Numbered from the stretch's first letter, positions 34,033-44,416 are shown. The stretch: 64,000 bases of DNA from Flavobacteriaceae bacterium UBA3611 (GCA_002375495.1 DFLU01000010.1:298331-362330), one strand, 5' to 3'. Notes: generated from the letters alone by a model not told the origin. Numbers and translations: made by a program.

Positions 34033-34629
34033 ATGAAACGATTACAATTAATTACTTCCACCTTATTTGCTGCAGCCCTTTTAATGTCTGCTACTTCATT
34101 TGCCCAAAACGGTATGATGAAGAAAGAAAAAACGGTAATGGTAGGCGGAGCCGCCATGTACCCATCAAAGAATATTGTTGAAAATGCAGTAAATTCTAAA
34201 GATCATACTACCCTTGTAGCCGCTGTGAAGGCCGCAGAATTTGTAGAAACACTACAATCGAAAGGACCTTTCACAGTTTTCGCCCCAACCAACAAAGCTT
34301 TTGATGCCTTGCCCGAAGGAACCGTTGAGACGCTATTAAAACCAGCCAATAAAGCTGCACTTCAAAATGTACTGACTTACCACGTAGTTGCCGGCAAAAT
34401 GGACGCTAGCGCTATTGTTGCGGCAATTAAAAAAGGAAACGGAAAAGCAAAACTTATTACTGTAAGCGGAGGCACCTTAACCGCTACAATGAACGGTAAT
34501 AATGTAATTGTTACAGACGAAAATGGCGGAATGGCCACTGTTACCCAAGCAAATGTTTTCCAATCGAATGGTGTAATTCATGTAGTAGACACCGTATTGT
34601 TACCGGGCGCCGACGAGAAAAAAATGTAA
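34033..34629 (+). CDS. Fasciclin-domain secreted protein (second of two)
   Basis: A 198-residue protein with a Sec signal peptide (cleavage near TSFAQ, about 25) and a canonical FAS1 domain at about 50-190. The domain has the H1 motif FTVFAPTNKAFDALP, YHVVAGKM and the H2 motif VIHVVDTVLLPG. Such proteins are abundant exported proteins in flavobacteria, likely for adhesion or oxidative-stress survival. The upstream block at 33998-34022 is shared with the ECF-linked 50-aa gene, suggesting ECF control. Confidence 0.9.
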   Translation: MKRLQLITSTLFAAALLMSATSFAQNGMMKKEKTVMVGGAAMYPSKNIVENAVNSKDHTTLVAAVKAAEFVETLQSKGPFTVFAPTNKAFDALPEGTVETLLKPANKAALQNVLTYHVVAGKMDASAIVAAIKKGNGKAKLITVSGGTLTATMNGNNVIVTDENGGMATVTQANVFQSNGVIHVVDTVLLPGADEKKM

Positions 34630-34660
34630 CGAATTCTAGATAGTTAATGTGAGGTTAATC

Positions 34661-37087
34661 TTATCTGAGTACAGCTCCAAAGTCGGTTTCAAATCGGTTT
34701 TGGAGCTTTTTCATTATTTTTTCTATCTGTTTATCCGTTAGTGTTTTACGCTCGTCAAGTAATGTAAAGCTTAAAGCATACGATTTCTTGCCTTCCGGAA
34801 GATTCTTACCAGTATACACATCAAAAAGGTTCACATCTTTTAGGATTCGCTTTTCGGTTTGGAAAGCAGCTTCCTGTAGTGCTGAAAAGGACACAGCATC
34901 ATCTAGTAAGAGGGCAAAATCACGCTTTACTTTTGGAAACTTCGGGATGGGTTGCACTAAGAACGGTTCCGAAGAAATTTCGGCTAAAATAACGTCCCAA
35001 TTAAAATCGGCATACAACGTTTCCGTTTCAACTCCGAAGGCCTTTAAGATAGATTTTTTAACTACCCCGAGTGAAACGAGTGTTTTTTTGTTTTTTGAAA
35101 TGCCAATCCCTTCTGAAAACACCGCGTCTTTTACTTGTTTTTCAGTGGTATTTGCAATGCCTATTCGTTCAAGAATAGCTGTTACCACGCCTTTAAGGTA
35201 GAAAAAGGTCGTCGGGTTATTGGGTACCGCCCAATGGTCTTCTGTTTTCTGACCTGATACTAACAACGATAAGTGCTTGTGCTCTTCGCGGCCACTCCCA
35301 AAATTATGGTAGGTTTTACCAAACTCGAATAACTTCACATTAGGCATGCGGCGGTTTTGGTTGTATGCCAGTGCTTCAAGAGCACCAAAAAGCATGCTTT
35401 GGCGCATAGCAGAGAGTTCGTTACTCAACGGATTCAGCATCTCGACGCTGTGTTCAGGTTTTAAACTATCTGAAAGTTTAGCATACGACGGATTTGTTAG
35501 CGAATTGGCCATCATTTCGTGAAAACCTTGTGCCGTTAACTGTGCAGCCACTTGATTTTGAATTAGATAGTCTTCAACTTTTTGGTTGGCACCAATGCTG
35601 GCATTCAATTTTTCAGTAAAGTTGATGTTGTTATAACCATAGACCCGTAAGATTTCTTCAATTACATCGGCCTCGCGGGTTACGTCGTTTCTATACGCCG
35701 GAATAGTCATACCCAAGCCGCTTTCAGTAACATTATTGATCTTGATATCTAACGAAGAGAGGATACTTTTAATAGTTTCCTTCGGAATTTCTTGTCCGAT
35801 CAACGCTGTGGCATTTTCAAAATTCAAGAACACCTGATGGTCTTCAATTTTATTGGGATACACATCTACTACTTCGCTGGTAATTTCACCACCGGCAACG
35901 TCCTGAATCAAAAGTGCGGCACGCAAGAGGGCATACTCACAACTATTTGGGTCGATACCACGCTCAAATCGGAAGGAGGCATCAGTATTGAGTCCATGGC
36001 GTTTGGCTGTTTTCCGCACACTCACAGGGTCGAAATAGGCACTTTCTAAGAAAATACTAGTGGTTTCCGAAGTTACACCGCTGTGTTCCCCTCCAAAAAC
36101 TCCGGCAATACACATGGGTTTTTCAGCATCACAGATCATTAAATCTTCTTCGTGCAACTCACGTTCTATGCCGTCTAAAGTTGTAAATTTTGTACCAGCG
36201 GCCAATGTTTTTACTTCAATTTTATTACCTGCAATTTTTGAAGCGTCGAAGGCATGCAAGGGTTGTCCAAGTTCATGCAACACATAATTGGTGGCATCTA
36301 CCACATTGTTAATCGGGGCAAGCCCAATGGCTTTTAGCCTATTCTGAAGCCACGCAGGAGAATCGGTAACTTTAAGTCCGTTCAAGGTAACGCCACAGTA
36401 GCGGGGTGCTCTGGTTGTGTCTACTTCAGCAACATCAATTTTTAGGGTACGACTATCAATATGAAAATTACTGGTAGAAGGGGTAATTAGTTCTAGTTGA
36501 ATGTCTTGTTGCAACAACCCAGCTTTTAAATCGCGCGCAACTCCCCAATGGCTCATTGCATCTGCCCGGTTTGGGGTAAGACCGATTTCAAAAACCATGT
36601 CGTTTTCAATTTCGAACACGTCAGCTGCAAGGGTACCAGGAGTTAAAGCATTATCTAAAATCATGATTCCATCATGGCTTTGGCCAAGGCCGAGCTCATC
36701 TTCGGCACAAATCATACCCATGCTTACTTCACCTCGAATCTTCCCTTTTTTAATTTGCCATGGTTGCCCTTCTGTATCGTAGAGTGTAGTTCCCACGGTT
36801 GCTACCGGCACTTTTTGCCCAGCTGCCACATTTGGGGCACCGCATACAATCTGAACAGGTGTTCCATTGCCCAAATCTACTTTGGTAAGTTTTAAGCGGT
36901 CTGCATTGGGATGCTGGTCGCATTCAACCACATGACCTACCACAATACCTTCCAATCCGCCCGGCACTGAAGTAAACGGGGTAATACCTTCAATTTCGAG
37001 TCCGAGATCGGTTAAAAGTTCCCCTGTTTTATGGGCATCCCAGTCTAGGTTTATAAATTGCTTAAGCCAGTTGTATGATATCTTCAT
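34661..37087 (-). CDS. pheT: Phenylalanyl-tRNA synthetase beta subunit
   Basis: An 808-residue beta subunit of PheRS, which with PheS charges tRNA-Phe. Domains in order: N-terminal B1/OB tRNA-binding domain (about 40-150; VVGHVVECDQHPNADRLKLTKV), B3/B4 editing domain (about 215-390; THE...GGEHSGVT region), B5 (about 405-475), a catalytic-like domain and the C-terminal FDX-ACB anticodon-binding domain (about 710-808; FPKVKRDFALLLDD). The length is normal. It is monocistronic in this window; pheS is elsewhere. Confidence 0.97.
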   Translation of the reverse strand: MKISYNWLKQFINLDWDAHKTGELLTDLGLEIEGITPFTSVPGGLEGIVVGHVVECDQHPNADRLKLTKVDLGNGTPVQIVCGAPNVAAGQKVPVATVGTTLYDTEGQPWQIKKGKIRGEVSMGMICAEDELGLGQSHDGIMILDNALTPGTLAADVFEIENDMVFEIGLTPNRADAMSHWGVARDLKAGLLQQDIQLELITPSTSNFHIDSRTLKIDVAEVDTTRAPRYCGVTLNGLKVTDSPAWLQNRLKAIGLAPINNVVDATNYVLHELGQPLHAFDASKIAGNKIEVKTLAAGTKFTTLDGIERELHEEDLMICDAEKPMCIAGVFGGEHSGVTSETTSIFLESAYFDPVSVRKTAKRHGLNTDASFRFERGIDPNSCEYALLRAALLIQDVAGGEITSEVVDVYPNKIEDHQVFLNFENATALIGQEIPKETIKSILSSLDIKINNVTESGLGMTIPAYRNDVTREADVIEEILRVYGYNNINFTEKLNASIGANQKVEDYLIQNQVAAQLTAQGFHEMMANSLTNPSYAKLSDSLKPEHSVEMLNPLSNELSAMRQSMLFGALEALAYNQNRRMPNVKLFEFGKTYHNFGSGREEHKHLSLLVSGQKTEDHWAVPNNPTTFFYLKGVVTAILERIGIANTTEKQVKDAVFSEGIGISKNKKTLVSLGVVKKSILKAFGVETETLYADFNWDVILAEISSEPFLVQPIPKFPKVKRDFALLLDDAVSFSALQEAAFQTEKRILKDVNLFDVYTGKNLPEGKKSYALSFTLLDERKTLTDKQIEKIMKKLQNRFETDFGAVLR

Positions 37088-37219
37088 CCTAAAATAATCT
37101 TAACGAACCGCAAAGATAGCATTTATACCATTTTTTGTGATTACTTTTATAACATCAGTTTCAATAAAATTGAAATTGGTATCTAGACAACTCGACCCAT
37201 CCAATAAATAAGAACCATT

Positions 37220-38500
37220 ATGAAAATGAGCACTCCAAAACTTTCTGTACTTCTTTTTACACTCGCATTGGTGTTCTCAGCCTGTTCGAGAGTAGTAAAA
37301 GAACCAAAAGTAGGGGAGTGGCGTGCGGTTCTCGAAACGATTGATGGGAAACCGATGCCCTTTCTTTTCGATTATACAGCCGAGGGCACCTTGGTAGTCC
37401 GAAATGCAGAAGAAGAGGTTGTTTTTGATGACATCACTTTAAACGGAGATAGTATTACTATAGCGCATCCTATTTATGAGGGCGTTTTTAAAGGAATTTT
37501 TACCCAAGACAGTATCTACGGAAATTTTATAAAACCGAGCCTTAATAGAGTCGTACCCTTTGTGATGAAGCAAGGTAGGCAAGAGCGTTTTGCAGTGAGT
37601 GCTGCTCCCAAGGCTACAGTGACAGGTAATTGGGAAACTGTATTCAGTCCGAACAAACCAAGCGACCGATACATTGCCAAGGGTATGTTTGAGCAGGTAG
37701 GCCACAAGGTGGTAGGAACGTTTCGAACTACAACGGGAGACTACCGATACTTAGATGGTTCAGTTGAAAATGATACGTTGCGGCTCTCTACATTCGATGG
37801 TGCCCACGCTTTTTTATTTACCGCGAGAGTACAGGGAGATACGCTTATGGAAGGAACTTTTTATAGTGGAAACCACTGGAAAGAACCGTTCACTGCCAGA
37901 AAGAATGAAAATTATGAATTACCGAGGGCCGATTCGCTCACCTTTTTAAAGGAAGGCTATGAAAAATTAGCATTTTCGTTTCCTGATACCGAAGGAAATA
38001 TGGTTTCCTTAGAAGATGAACGCTTTCAGAATAAAGTGGTCATTGTTCAGATCATGGGTACGTGGTGCCCCAACTGTTTGGACGAAACAAAATACTACAC
38101 GCAATATGTAAAAGACAACCCCAGTGATGACCTAGAATTTGTTTCACTGGCATTTGAGTATGCTCCTTCAAAAGAAAAGGCAATTGCGGCTATCAATCGA
38201 TTAAAAGAAAAAGTTGGGGTTCCGTATCCCATTCTTTTGGCCCAACACGGCAGTAGTGATAAGAAGAAGGCAAACGATAAATTGCCGATGTTGAGTGCGG
38301 TTTTAAGTTACCCCACAACTATATTCATTGATAAATCTGGTAAGGTTCGTAAGATACACACCGGATTTAACGGTCCGGCCACAGGTGACAAGTACGATGC
38401 TTTTGTACAAAGTTTTGAAGCGTATGTTGGGAAGTTGTTGGCGGAAGATATACATACATTCAACCAACAATCTGCTGGCAATAAGGATGTTTCAAATTAA
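37220..38500 (+). CDS. TlpA-family thioredoxin-like lipoprotein
   Basis: A 426-residue lipoprotein (lipobox FSAC, Cys about 21; an internal ATG two codons in is an equal start). The N-terminal beta region (about 30-250) holds two similar lipocalin/DUF-like repeats (KPMPFLFDYTAEGTLVV..., later NWETVFSPNKPSDRY). The C-terminal TlpA/thioredoxin fold (about 255-410) has an active CXXC in GTWCPNCLDETKYY. It probably reduces disulfides in the periplasm. It is monocistronic, with a TATCTAG-like weak promoter upstream, converging on prfB. Confidence 0.88.
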   Translation: MKMSTPKLSVLLFTLALVFSACSRVVKEPKVGEWRAVLETIDGKPMPFLFDYTAEGTLVVRNAEEEVVFDDITLNGDSITIAHPIYEGVFKGIFTQDSIYGNFIKPSLNRVVPFVMKQGRQERFAVSAAPKATVTGNWETVFSPNKPSDRYIAKGMFEQVGHKVVGTFRTTTGDYRYLDGSVENDTLRLSTFDGAHAFLFTARVQGDTLMEGTFYSGNHWKEPFTARKNENYELPRADSLTFLKEGYEKLAFSFPDTEGNMVSLEDERFQNKVVIVQIMGTWCPNCLDETKYYTQYVKDNPSDDLEFVSLAFEYAPSKEKAIAAINRLKEKVGVPYPILLAQHGSSDKKKANDKLPMLSAVLSYPTTIFIDKSGKVRKIHTGFNGPATGDKYDAFVQSFEAYVGKLLAEDIHTFNQQSAGNKDVSN

Positions 38501-38550
38501 AGTTGGGTTAATGGTTGATCGAGGTTGATACTAATTTCGGCTTGGAACTT

Positions 38551-38578
38551 GAATTAATGTAATAGAATATATTAATTC
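38551..38578. other. Inverted repeat between tlpA and prfB ends
   Basis: GAATTAAT (38551-38558) pairs with ATTAATTC (38571-38578), and TTGGAA/TTCCAA overlaps the outside. It lies between two converging genes and could be a weak bidirectional 3' hairpin; there is no T-run. Confidence 0.35.
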
Positions 38579-38592
38579 CAACTCCCAACTCC

Positions 38593-39700
38593 TCATAACT
38601 CATCACGCTGTTCTCCCTGCCCGGTCATCATGAGGTAGGCTTTTAAAAATTCGTCTATTTGCCCATCCAATACAGCATCTGGGTTGGAACTTTCTTGGTT
38701 GGTACGCACATCTTTTACCAATTTATAGGGTTGTAGTACGTAGTTGCGGATCTGGCTTCCCCATTCTATAGACATTTTGTTGCCTTCAATTTCTGCCCGC
38801 TTTTCCTGCTGTTTCCGCAATTCTATCTCATACAACTGGCTTTTCAACATTTGCATGGCTTTTTGCCGATTCTCAAGCTGGCTCCGCGTTTCAGAATTAT
38901 GGATCACGATGCCCGACGGGTGGTGCGTCAAGATTGCTTTAGTCTCTACTTTATTTACGTTCTGACCTCCAGCACCCGAACTGCGTGCGAAGTCCCATGA
39001 AATATCTGCTGGATTGATGTCGATTTCGATGGTGTCATCGGCTAGCGGATAGACATAAACACTCGCAAAACTGGTGTGGCGCTTGGCATTGCTATCGAAG
39101 GGCGATATACGTACCAATCTGTGCACCCCATTTTCTCCTTTTAACCAACCAAAGGCATAGTCGCCATCCAGTTCGAGCGTAACCGTTTTAATTCCTGCTA
39201 CATCGCCTGCTTGGTAGTTCAGTTCTTTTACTTTAAAACCGTTTTTTTCTGCCCACATCAGGTACATGCGCATGAGCATATTGGCCCAGTCGCAACTTTC
39301 GGTACCACCTGCGCCTGCCGTGATTTGCAGTACCGCAGAGAGGTCGTCACCTTCTTCGCTGAGCATATTCCTAAATTCAAGGGCTTCAATGGCTTCTAGC
39401 GCCTTGCCGTAACGTATTTCTACATTTTCTGCGGTACCTTCGCCTTCCTTAAAGAATTCATAGATCACTTCTACATCATCGGTAAGGGTTTCGGCAGCTT
39501 CATAATCTTCTACCCACTTCTTTTTGTTCCGAAGGGTTTTCATAAAAGCTTCCGCTTCTTGCGGATTGTTCCAAAAATTTGGGTCGAAGGTCTTTTCTTC
39601 TTCGTTCTGTATCTCGATTTTCTTGCCGGCTACGTCAAAGATATTGCCTTAACGCATCGAGGCGGGAGCGAAGGTCTTGGAGTTGGTCGTTTGTAATCAT
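38593..39700 (-). CDS. prfB: Peptide chain release factor 2 (programmed +1 frameshift)
   Basis: RF2 recognises UGA and UAA stop codons. The full gene starts at ATG 39700 and reads 21 codons (MITNDQLQDLRSRLDALRQYL) to CTT TGA C at 39640-39634, the classic frameshift site with UGA at 39637-39635. A +1 shift continues 347 codons, giving 368 aa, the normal RF2 length. The upstream AGG (in TTAAGGCAATATCTTTGAC) is the expected Shine-Dalgarno-like stimulator. GGQ is present (GAGGQNVNK). Reading only the second frame would begin at an internal ATG and lose the N-terminus. Confidence 0.97.
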
Positions 39701-39857
39701 AGTAGTTCCGCCAAAGCGGATTTTAATTAAATAAGAAATGTAAAATTAAGGCTTCTCCATTTCAGAAAAAAGAAAAAAGCGAGGGCTATAGGACATTTAG
39801 ATTTTTATATCTTTAGCGTTTCGCAGCAGCAGTGCTGTTATTCAACACATTATCTCT

Positions 39858-42269
39858 ATGAAACATCTTACGCTCCTCTTGGTTTTCTTCGGAAGTTTTT
39901 TTTGTCAAGCCCAATTTTTAGAAAAGAAGAAAAACCTACAGCAATTTGAAGGATTTTACAATTTTCAATATTCTGAAACAGACGGCGAAATCTATCTCGA
40001 AGTTCTCAATGATCAACTCGATCAAGAGTTTTTATACGTCCATTCACTACGAACAGGGCTCGGAAGCAACGATATTGGACTAGACCGTGGTCAGCTGGGC
40101 GATCAGGCGGTTGTGAAATTTGTAAAAAGCGGTAACAAATTACTGTTGTTCCAGCCTAATTTAAAGTATCGCGCCAACACTGCCAACCAATTAGAAAAAA
40201 AGTCTATTTCGGAAGCATTTGCTACCTCAGTTTTATATGGTTTCGAAATTAAGGATACCCTCAACAATAAATTTGTAATAGACCTAACACCTTTTTTGAT
40301 GCTCGATGCGCATGGTGTTGCAAAACGGCTGAAAGACAATAAACAAGGAACTTATAAATTGGATAAGTCACGCAATGCCATTTGGATGGAGCGCACTAAA
40401 TCTTTTCCTAAGAATACTGAGTTTGAAGCATTGCTTACCTTTGTTGGCGAGCCTTCAGGTGGTAATATTCGCAGTGTAGCACCCGATGCACAATCGGTAT
40501 CTGTAATTCAACACCATAGCTTTGTGGCCTTGCCGGATAGCGGATATGAACCTCGTGAATTCGACCCACGTAGTGGTTCGTTTTCTATTTCGTACCAAGA
40601 CTATAGCACACCCATCTGGGAACCTATAGCCAAACGATTTATTACAAGACACCGACTTGAAAAGAAAAATCCTTCCGCAGAAAAAAGTGAAGCCAAAGAA
40701 CCCATAGTGTATTATTTAGATCCAGGCACACCAGAACCTGTGCGCTCGGCGTTGTTAGAAGGTGCCCGTTGGTGGAACCAGGCTTTTGAGGCCATTGGGT
40801 ATACCGATGCGTTTCAAGTAAAATTATTGCCGGCAGATGCAGACCCGATGGATGTTCGCTACAACGTAATTCAATGGGTGCATCGCAGTACACGTGGCTG
40901 GAGTTACGGTGGGAGCGTGATCGACCCTAGAACTGGTGAAATTATTAAAGGACACGTAAGTTTGGGTAGTTTACGAATTCGCCAAGATTTTATGATTGCC
41001 CAGGCATTGATGGATCAACCGTTTGCAGATCGCGATGACAACTACCAACCCATGCTCGATATGGCGTTGGCGCGCATCAGGCAATTGAGCGCCCATGAAG
41101 TGGGGCATACCCTCGGATTCGCACATAATTTTGCAGCGAGTACCAACGGTAGGGCAAGTGTAATGGATTATCCGCACCCAACCTTAAAGTTGAAGGGTAA
41201 TAGTATCGATTTTTCAGATGCCTATGATACTGGTATTGGGGCATGGGATAAAGTTACTGTGGCATACAGTTATAGCGACATACCCAATGGTACGGCTTCT
41301 CCAAGAGATTATTTAGACGGTATTTTGTTGGAAGCACAGAAAAAAGGACTTCGATATATTACCGATAGTGACGCCCGGGCCCGGGGAGGAGCGCATGCCA
41401 AGGCGCATCTTTGGGACAATGGCGCAGATGCTGCCAAAGAATTAGAAGAGGTGCTCAAACTGCGGAAATGGGCAATTGCGAATTTTTCCGAAGATAATAT
41501 TCGCACAGGAGAAGCATTTTCAGTGTTAGAAGATGTGTTTGTACCGCTCTATTTTTACCACCGTTTTCAAACGGAAGCTGCCGTTAAATTAATAGGTGGG
41601 ATGGACTATAACTACGCGGTGAAGGGCGATGGGCAAACCATTCAGGAAATCCTTCCGAGGAAACAGCAAGAAAGAGCCTTGGATGCCGTTCTAAAAACAC
41701 TTGACGTTGAGCATCTCACTATCCCAAAAGAAAAACTAGCACTATTTCCACCAAGGGCTTATGGCTATTGGCGTTCTCGTGAAAGTTTTAAAAGTAACAA
41801 TGGTGTAGCTTTTGACGCAATGGGTGCTGTGGCCACCGCAAGCGACATGACCTTTGGATTGCTCTTACACCCAGAAAGAGCCAACCGTTTAATACAGCAA
41901 AACGCTGTGAGCAGAGATAATTTGAGTCTAAAAAGTGTTTTGGAAGCCACTACAAATCAAGTGTTTTCAAGCAAGGGAGATTCGCAGTACCAATATGACA
42001 TGAATTACGTAATTCGCGATGTCTACATAGAACATCTAATGAGTTTAGCGTTACATCCCAAAAGTATTTTTCAGACAAAAGCCTATGCCAATGCAGAGAT
42101 TGATGCAATTGCAAAAAAATTACTGGGCAATATGCCGTTGGAGAATGAATTAGCCAACAAGATTAAACGATTTAAAGAAAAGCCTGAGAATTTTAAAGTA
42201 AACGATGTTCCCGATATTCCTGATGGAAGCCCTATCGGTAGTTTTAAATGTGCAATACCAAACGATTAA
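39858..42269 (+). CDS. Zinc-dependent metalloprotease (DUF5117/DUF4953 type)
   Basis: An 803-residue secreted protease. The signal peptide ends near FCQAQ (about 19). The metzincin-like zinc site is HEVGHTLGFAHNF (HExxHxxGxxH), followed by the Met-turn candidate SVMDYP. N-terminal DUF5117/DUF5118-like and C-terminal DUF4953-like parts surround the catalytic domain. It is probably exported and perhaps cell-associated, for degrading environmental protein. It is followed by a 207-aa secreted protein gene with its own promoter. Confidence 0.88.
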   Translation: MKHLTLLLVFFGSFFCQAQFLEKKKNLQQFEGFYNFQYSETDGEIYLEVLNDQLDQEFLYVHSLRTGLGSNDIGLDRGQLGDQAVVKFVKSGNKLLLFQPNLKYRANTANQLEKKSISEAFATSVLYGFEIKDTLNNKFVIDLTPFLMLDAHGVAKRLKDNKQGTYKLDKSRNAIWMERTKSFPKNTEFEALLTFVGEPSGGNIRSVAPDAQSVSVIQHHSFVALPDSGYEPREFDPRSGSFSISYQDYSTPIWEPIAKRFITRHRLEKKNPSAEKSEAKEPIVYYLDPGTPEPVRSALLEGARWWNQAFEAIGYTDAFQVKLLPADADPMDVRYNVIQWVHRSTRGWSYGGSVIDPRTGEIIKGHVSLGSLRIRQDFMIAQALMDQPFADRDDNYQPMLDMALARIRQLSAHEVGHTLGFAHNFAASTNGRASVMDYPHPTLKLKGNSIDFSDAYDTGIGAWDKVTVAYSYSDIPNGTASPRDYLDGILLEAQKKGLRYITDSDARARGGAHAKAHLWDNGADAAKELEEVLKLRKWAIANFSEDNIRTGEAFSVLEDVFVPLYFYHRFQTEAAVKLIGGMDYNYAVKGDGQTIQEILPRKQQERALDAVLKTLDVEHLTIPKEKLALFPPRAYGYWRSRESFKSNNGVAFDAMGAVATASDMTFGLLLHPERANRLIQQNAVSRDNLSLKSVLEATTNQVFSSKGDSQYQYDMNYVIRDVYIEHLMSLALHPKSIFQTKAYANAEIDAIAKKLLGNMPLENELANKIKRFKEKPENFKVNDVPDIPDGSPIGSFKCAIPND

Positions 42270-42274
42270 TTTTG
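42267..42274 (+). promoter_or_regulatory. -7 box for the 207-aa gene
   Basis: TAATTTTG fits TAnnTTTG; its first bases coincide with the stop codon of the metalloprotease gene. Confidence 0.5.
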
Positions 42275-42305
42275 TAGATTTACGAACATTTCAAATAATT
42301 TCATC

Positions 42306-42929
42306 ATGAAATACATAACCTCACTTTTATGTGTGCTTTGTTGCACGGTTGCACTTGCACAAAAAGACATGGCTTCTCTAGACACACAGGTAGTAGATTT
42401 TACCACCAAATTGGAGAGCCGGAATATTGATGTCTATTTTACAACCACGCGATACTGCAATGGCGACATTCAGATGTTTGTGATGCCAGACGGCTCAAAG
42501 TGTTTCTCGAAAGGTGCCTATGCAGCTACCTATATTGTTTGGGAAGAAGACGACGAAACGCGAATAAAAAAGATGGATAATTGTGGCGCTTTTGCTTCAG
42601 TAGCATTAGATGACAACAACCTTTTTAATTATTTTAAAGAGAACGTAAAAGACCTTCAGAACAATAAGGTAAAACCCTACGAAATCGCGCAAACTGGTGG
42701 TGGCCCCATACAGCGAACCGAAATAGAAGACTGCCACAGAAAATATAAGTTTGTAGATGAAGCAACCGAGGGTACACAGGAGTTTAAGCCTTTCGACCTT
42801 ACAAATTCTGCGAGGGAACAAAACACCAACCATGAATACAATCAAGCGCTTGCCGTTACTACATTAGAAGGCATGATGGATAAAGCCATCGCCGCCCTAG
42901 AATCGAATGCTGGTAACAAGAGACTGTAG
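42306..42929 (+). CDS. Secreted protein of unknown function (207 aa)
   Basis: A 207-residue protein with a Sec signal peptide (cleavage near ALAQ, about 18). The mature region has no recognised domain. It contains four Cys in the first half (YCNGDIQ, SKCFSK, NCGAFAS, DCHRKY) that could form disulfides and an acidic EEDDETR segment. It lies between the metalloprotease and threonine aldolase genes and probably has its own promoter. Confidence 0.6.
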   Translation: MKYITSLLCVLCCTVALAQKDMASLDTQVVDFTTKLESRNIDVYFTTTRYCNGDIQMFVMPDGSKCFSKGAYAATYIVWEEDDETRIKKMDNCGAFASVALDDNNLFNYFKENVKDLQNNKVKPYEIAQTGGGPIQRTEIEDCHRKYKFVDEATEGTQEFKPFDLTNSAREQNTNHEYNQALAVTTLEGMMDKAIAALESNAGNKRL

Positions 42930-42963
42930 CCCTGGTTTTTTTAACTACTGAATTAATATAAAC

Positions 42964-43986
42964 ATGACCATCGATTTACGAAGTGATACGGTAACCAAAC
43001 CTACCGAAGGTATGTTACGCGCCATAATGAATGCTGAAACAGGAGACGATGTATACAAAGAAGACCCGACAGTGAATGAACTGGAGCGCCGAGTCGCTGA
43101 TTTCTTCGGAATGCATACCGCATTGTTTTTTCCCACAGGGAGCATGGCAAACCAAGCCGCTATTAAACTTCATACCCAACCAGGAGAGCAACTTATTTGT
43201 GATAAATGGGCCCATGTGTACAATTATGAAGGTGGAGGCGTGTCGTTTAACAGTGGCGTGTCCTGTAAGCTCGTAGACGGCACTAGGGGCATGATTACGG
43301 CGAAACAAGTAGATGAGAGTATCAATCCGCCCGACTTTTACCACAGTCCGTTAACCACGTTGGTCTGTCTAGAAAACACTACAAACAAAGGTGGTGGTGC
43401 TTGCTATGATTTTGCTGAAATAGAAAAAATAAAAGCGGTGTGTGATGCCAACGGATTGGGACTGCACCTCGATGGTGCGAGACTGATGAATGCGTTGGTT
43501 GCTAAAAACGAAGATGCGAAGGATTACGGAAAAATCTTCGATACTATTTCGTTGTGTTTCAGCAAAGGCTTAGGAACTCCTTTGGGAACCGTTTTAGCGG
43601 GTAGGGAAGAAGTGATGGAAAATGCGATTAGAATCAGGAAGGTATTGGGCGGCGGCATGCGCCAAATTGGTTTTATGGCGGCGGCAGGGCTGTACGCTTT
43701 AGATCATCATGTAGATCGACTGGCTGAAGACCATAAAAAAGCAAAAGAATTGGCCGAAACGTTAAAAAACTGCTCGTATGTTTCAAAAGTGGAACCTACC
43801 GAGACTAATATTGTGATCTTTTACTTGTCTGAGGAAATTTCCGAAGAAACGTTTATGGATGAAATGGAAGCTAAGAACATACGGTTAAGCAATATGGGAC
43901 AAGGGAAATTGCGTATGGTGACCCATTTAGATTATACCGATACCATGCATGACATTGTTTGTGCTGAACTTTTAGGATACGCATAA
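42964..43986 (+). CDS. ltaE: Low-specificity L-threonine aldolase
   Basis: A 340-residue PLP-dependent fold-type-I aldolase (GntG/LtaE family) that cleaves L-threonine/L-allo-threonine to glycine and acetaldehyde. The PLP lysine is in CFSKGLGTPLGTVLAG. Other hallmarks are MTIDLRSDTVTKPTEGM at the start, FFPTGSMANQAAI and LHLDGARLMNALV. The length is normal. The Bacteroidota enzyme is cytoplasmic. It is followed by a hairpin shared with the converging yegP gene. Confidence 0.94.
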   Translation: MTIDLRSDTVTKPTEGMLRAIMNAETGDDVYKEDPTVNELERRVADFFGMHTALFFPTGSMANQAAIKLHTQPGEQLICDKWAHVYNYEGGGVSFNSGVSCKLVDGTRGMITAKQVDESINPPDFYHSPLTTLVCLENTTNKGGGACYDFAEIEKIKAVCDANGLGLHLDGARLMNALVAKNEDAKDYGKIFDTISLCFSKGLGTPLGTVLAGREEVMENAIRIRKVLGGGMRQIGFMAAAGLYALDHHVDRLAEDHKKAKELAETLKNCSYVSKVEPTETNIVIFYLSEEISEETFMDEMEAKNIRLSNMGQGKLRMVTHLDYTDTMHDIVCAELLGYA

Positions 43987-44013
43987 AAAAAGCACATTCC
44001 AATAGAAATGTGC
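43985..44013 (-). terminator. Terminator between ltaE and yegP
   Basis: GCACATT (43992-43998) pairs with AATGTGC (44007-44013); the A-run 43985-43991 gives T-run on the minus strand, so it best terminates yegP. Confidence 0.75.
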
Positions 44014-44095
44014 CTACTAATATAATTGTTGTACTATTGCTATAATGTGTTGCTAATTGTTGAAAAAACAGCAACCTTAAAGCAGAAGGTACGTT

Positions 44096-44416
44096 TTATT
44101 CTACTTCTTTCACCTCTGCGCCCGGAGCGTTCTTCTTTACAGAATCGATCCCATTGTTCATACCAGATTCGGCAGCATACATTTGGCTGCTTCCAATGAT
44201 TTGACCGTTTGTTGATTTTACATTAAAATGGAACTTTCCATTTTTAGCTTCTTTTTTCTCATAGCAGTTGTCATCTCCGCAATTTTTCTGAACAGATTCA
44301 ATGCCGTTCATTGCGCCACTTTTAGATGCGTACATTTGGCTCGATAAGATTACTTGACCATTTCCTGCTTTTAAAACGAAATGATATTTATCGCCACTTT
44401 TCTTTAATTCAAACAT
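44096..44416 (-). CDS. YegP-family DUF1508 protein (two repeats)
   Basis: A 106-residue protein made of two DUF1508 repeats. Repeat 1 has KSGDKYHFVLKAGNGQVILS and IESVQKNC. Repeat 2 has KNGKFHFNVKSTNGQIIG and IDSVKKNA. The family (E. coli YegP) is small, dimeric and of unknown function, often stress-linked. It is monocistronic with a terminator. Confidence 0.92.
   Translation of the reverse strand: MFELKKSGDKYHFVLKAGNGQVILSSQMYASKSGAMNGIESVQKNCGDDNCYEKKEAKNGKFHFNVKSTNGQIIGSSQMYAAESGMNNGIDSVKKNAPGAEVKEVE

Noticed and set aside
39543..39700. A separate short gene before a 316-aa RF2-like gene
   Set aside because: It is the first frame of prfB, joined by the programmed frameshift at CTT TGA C.
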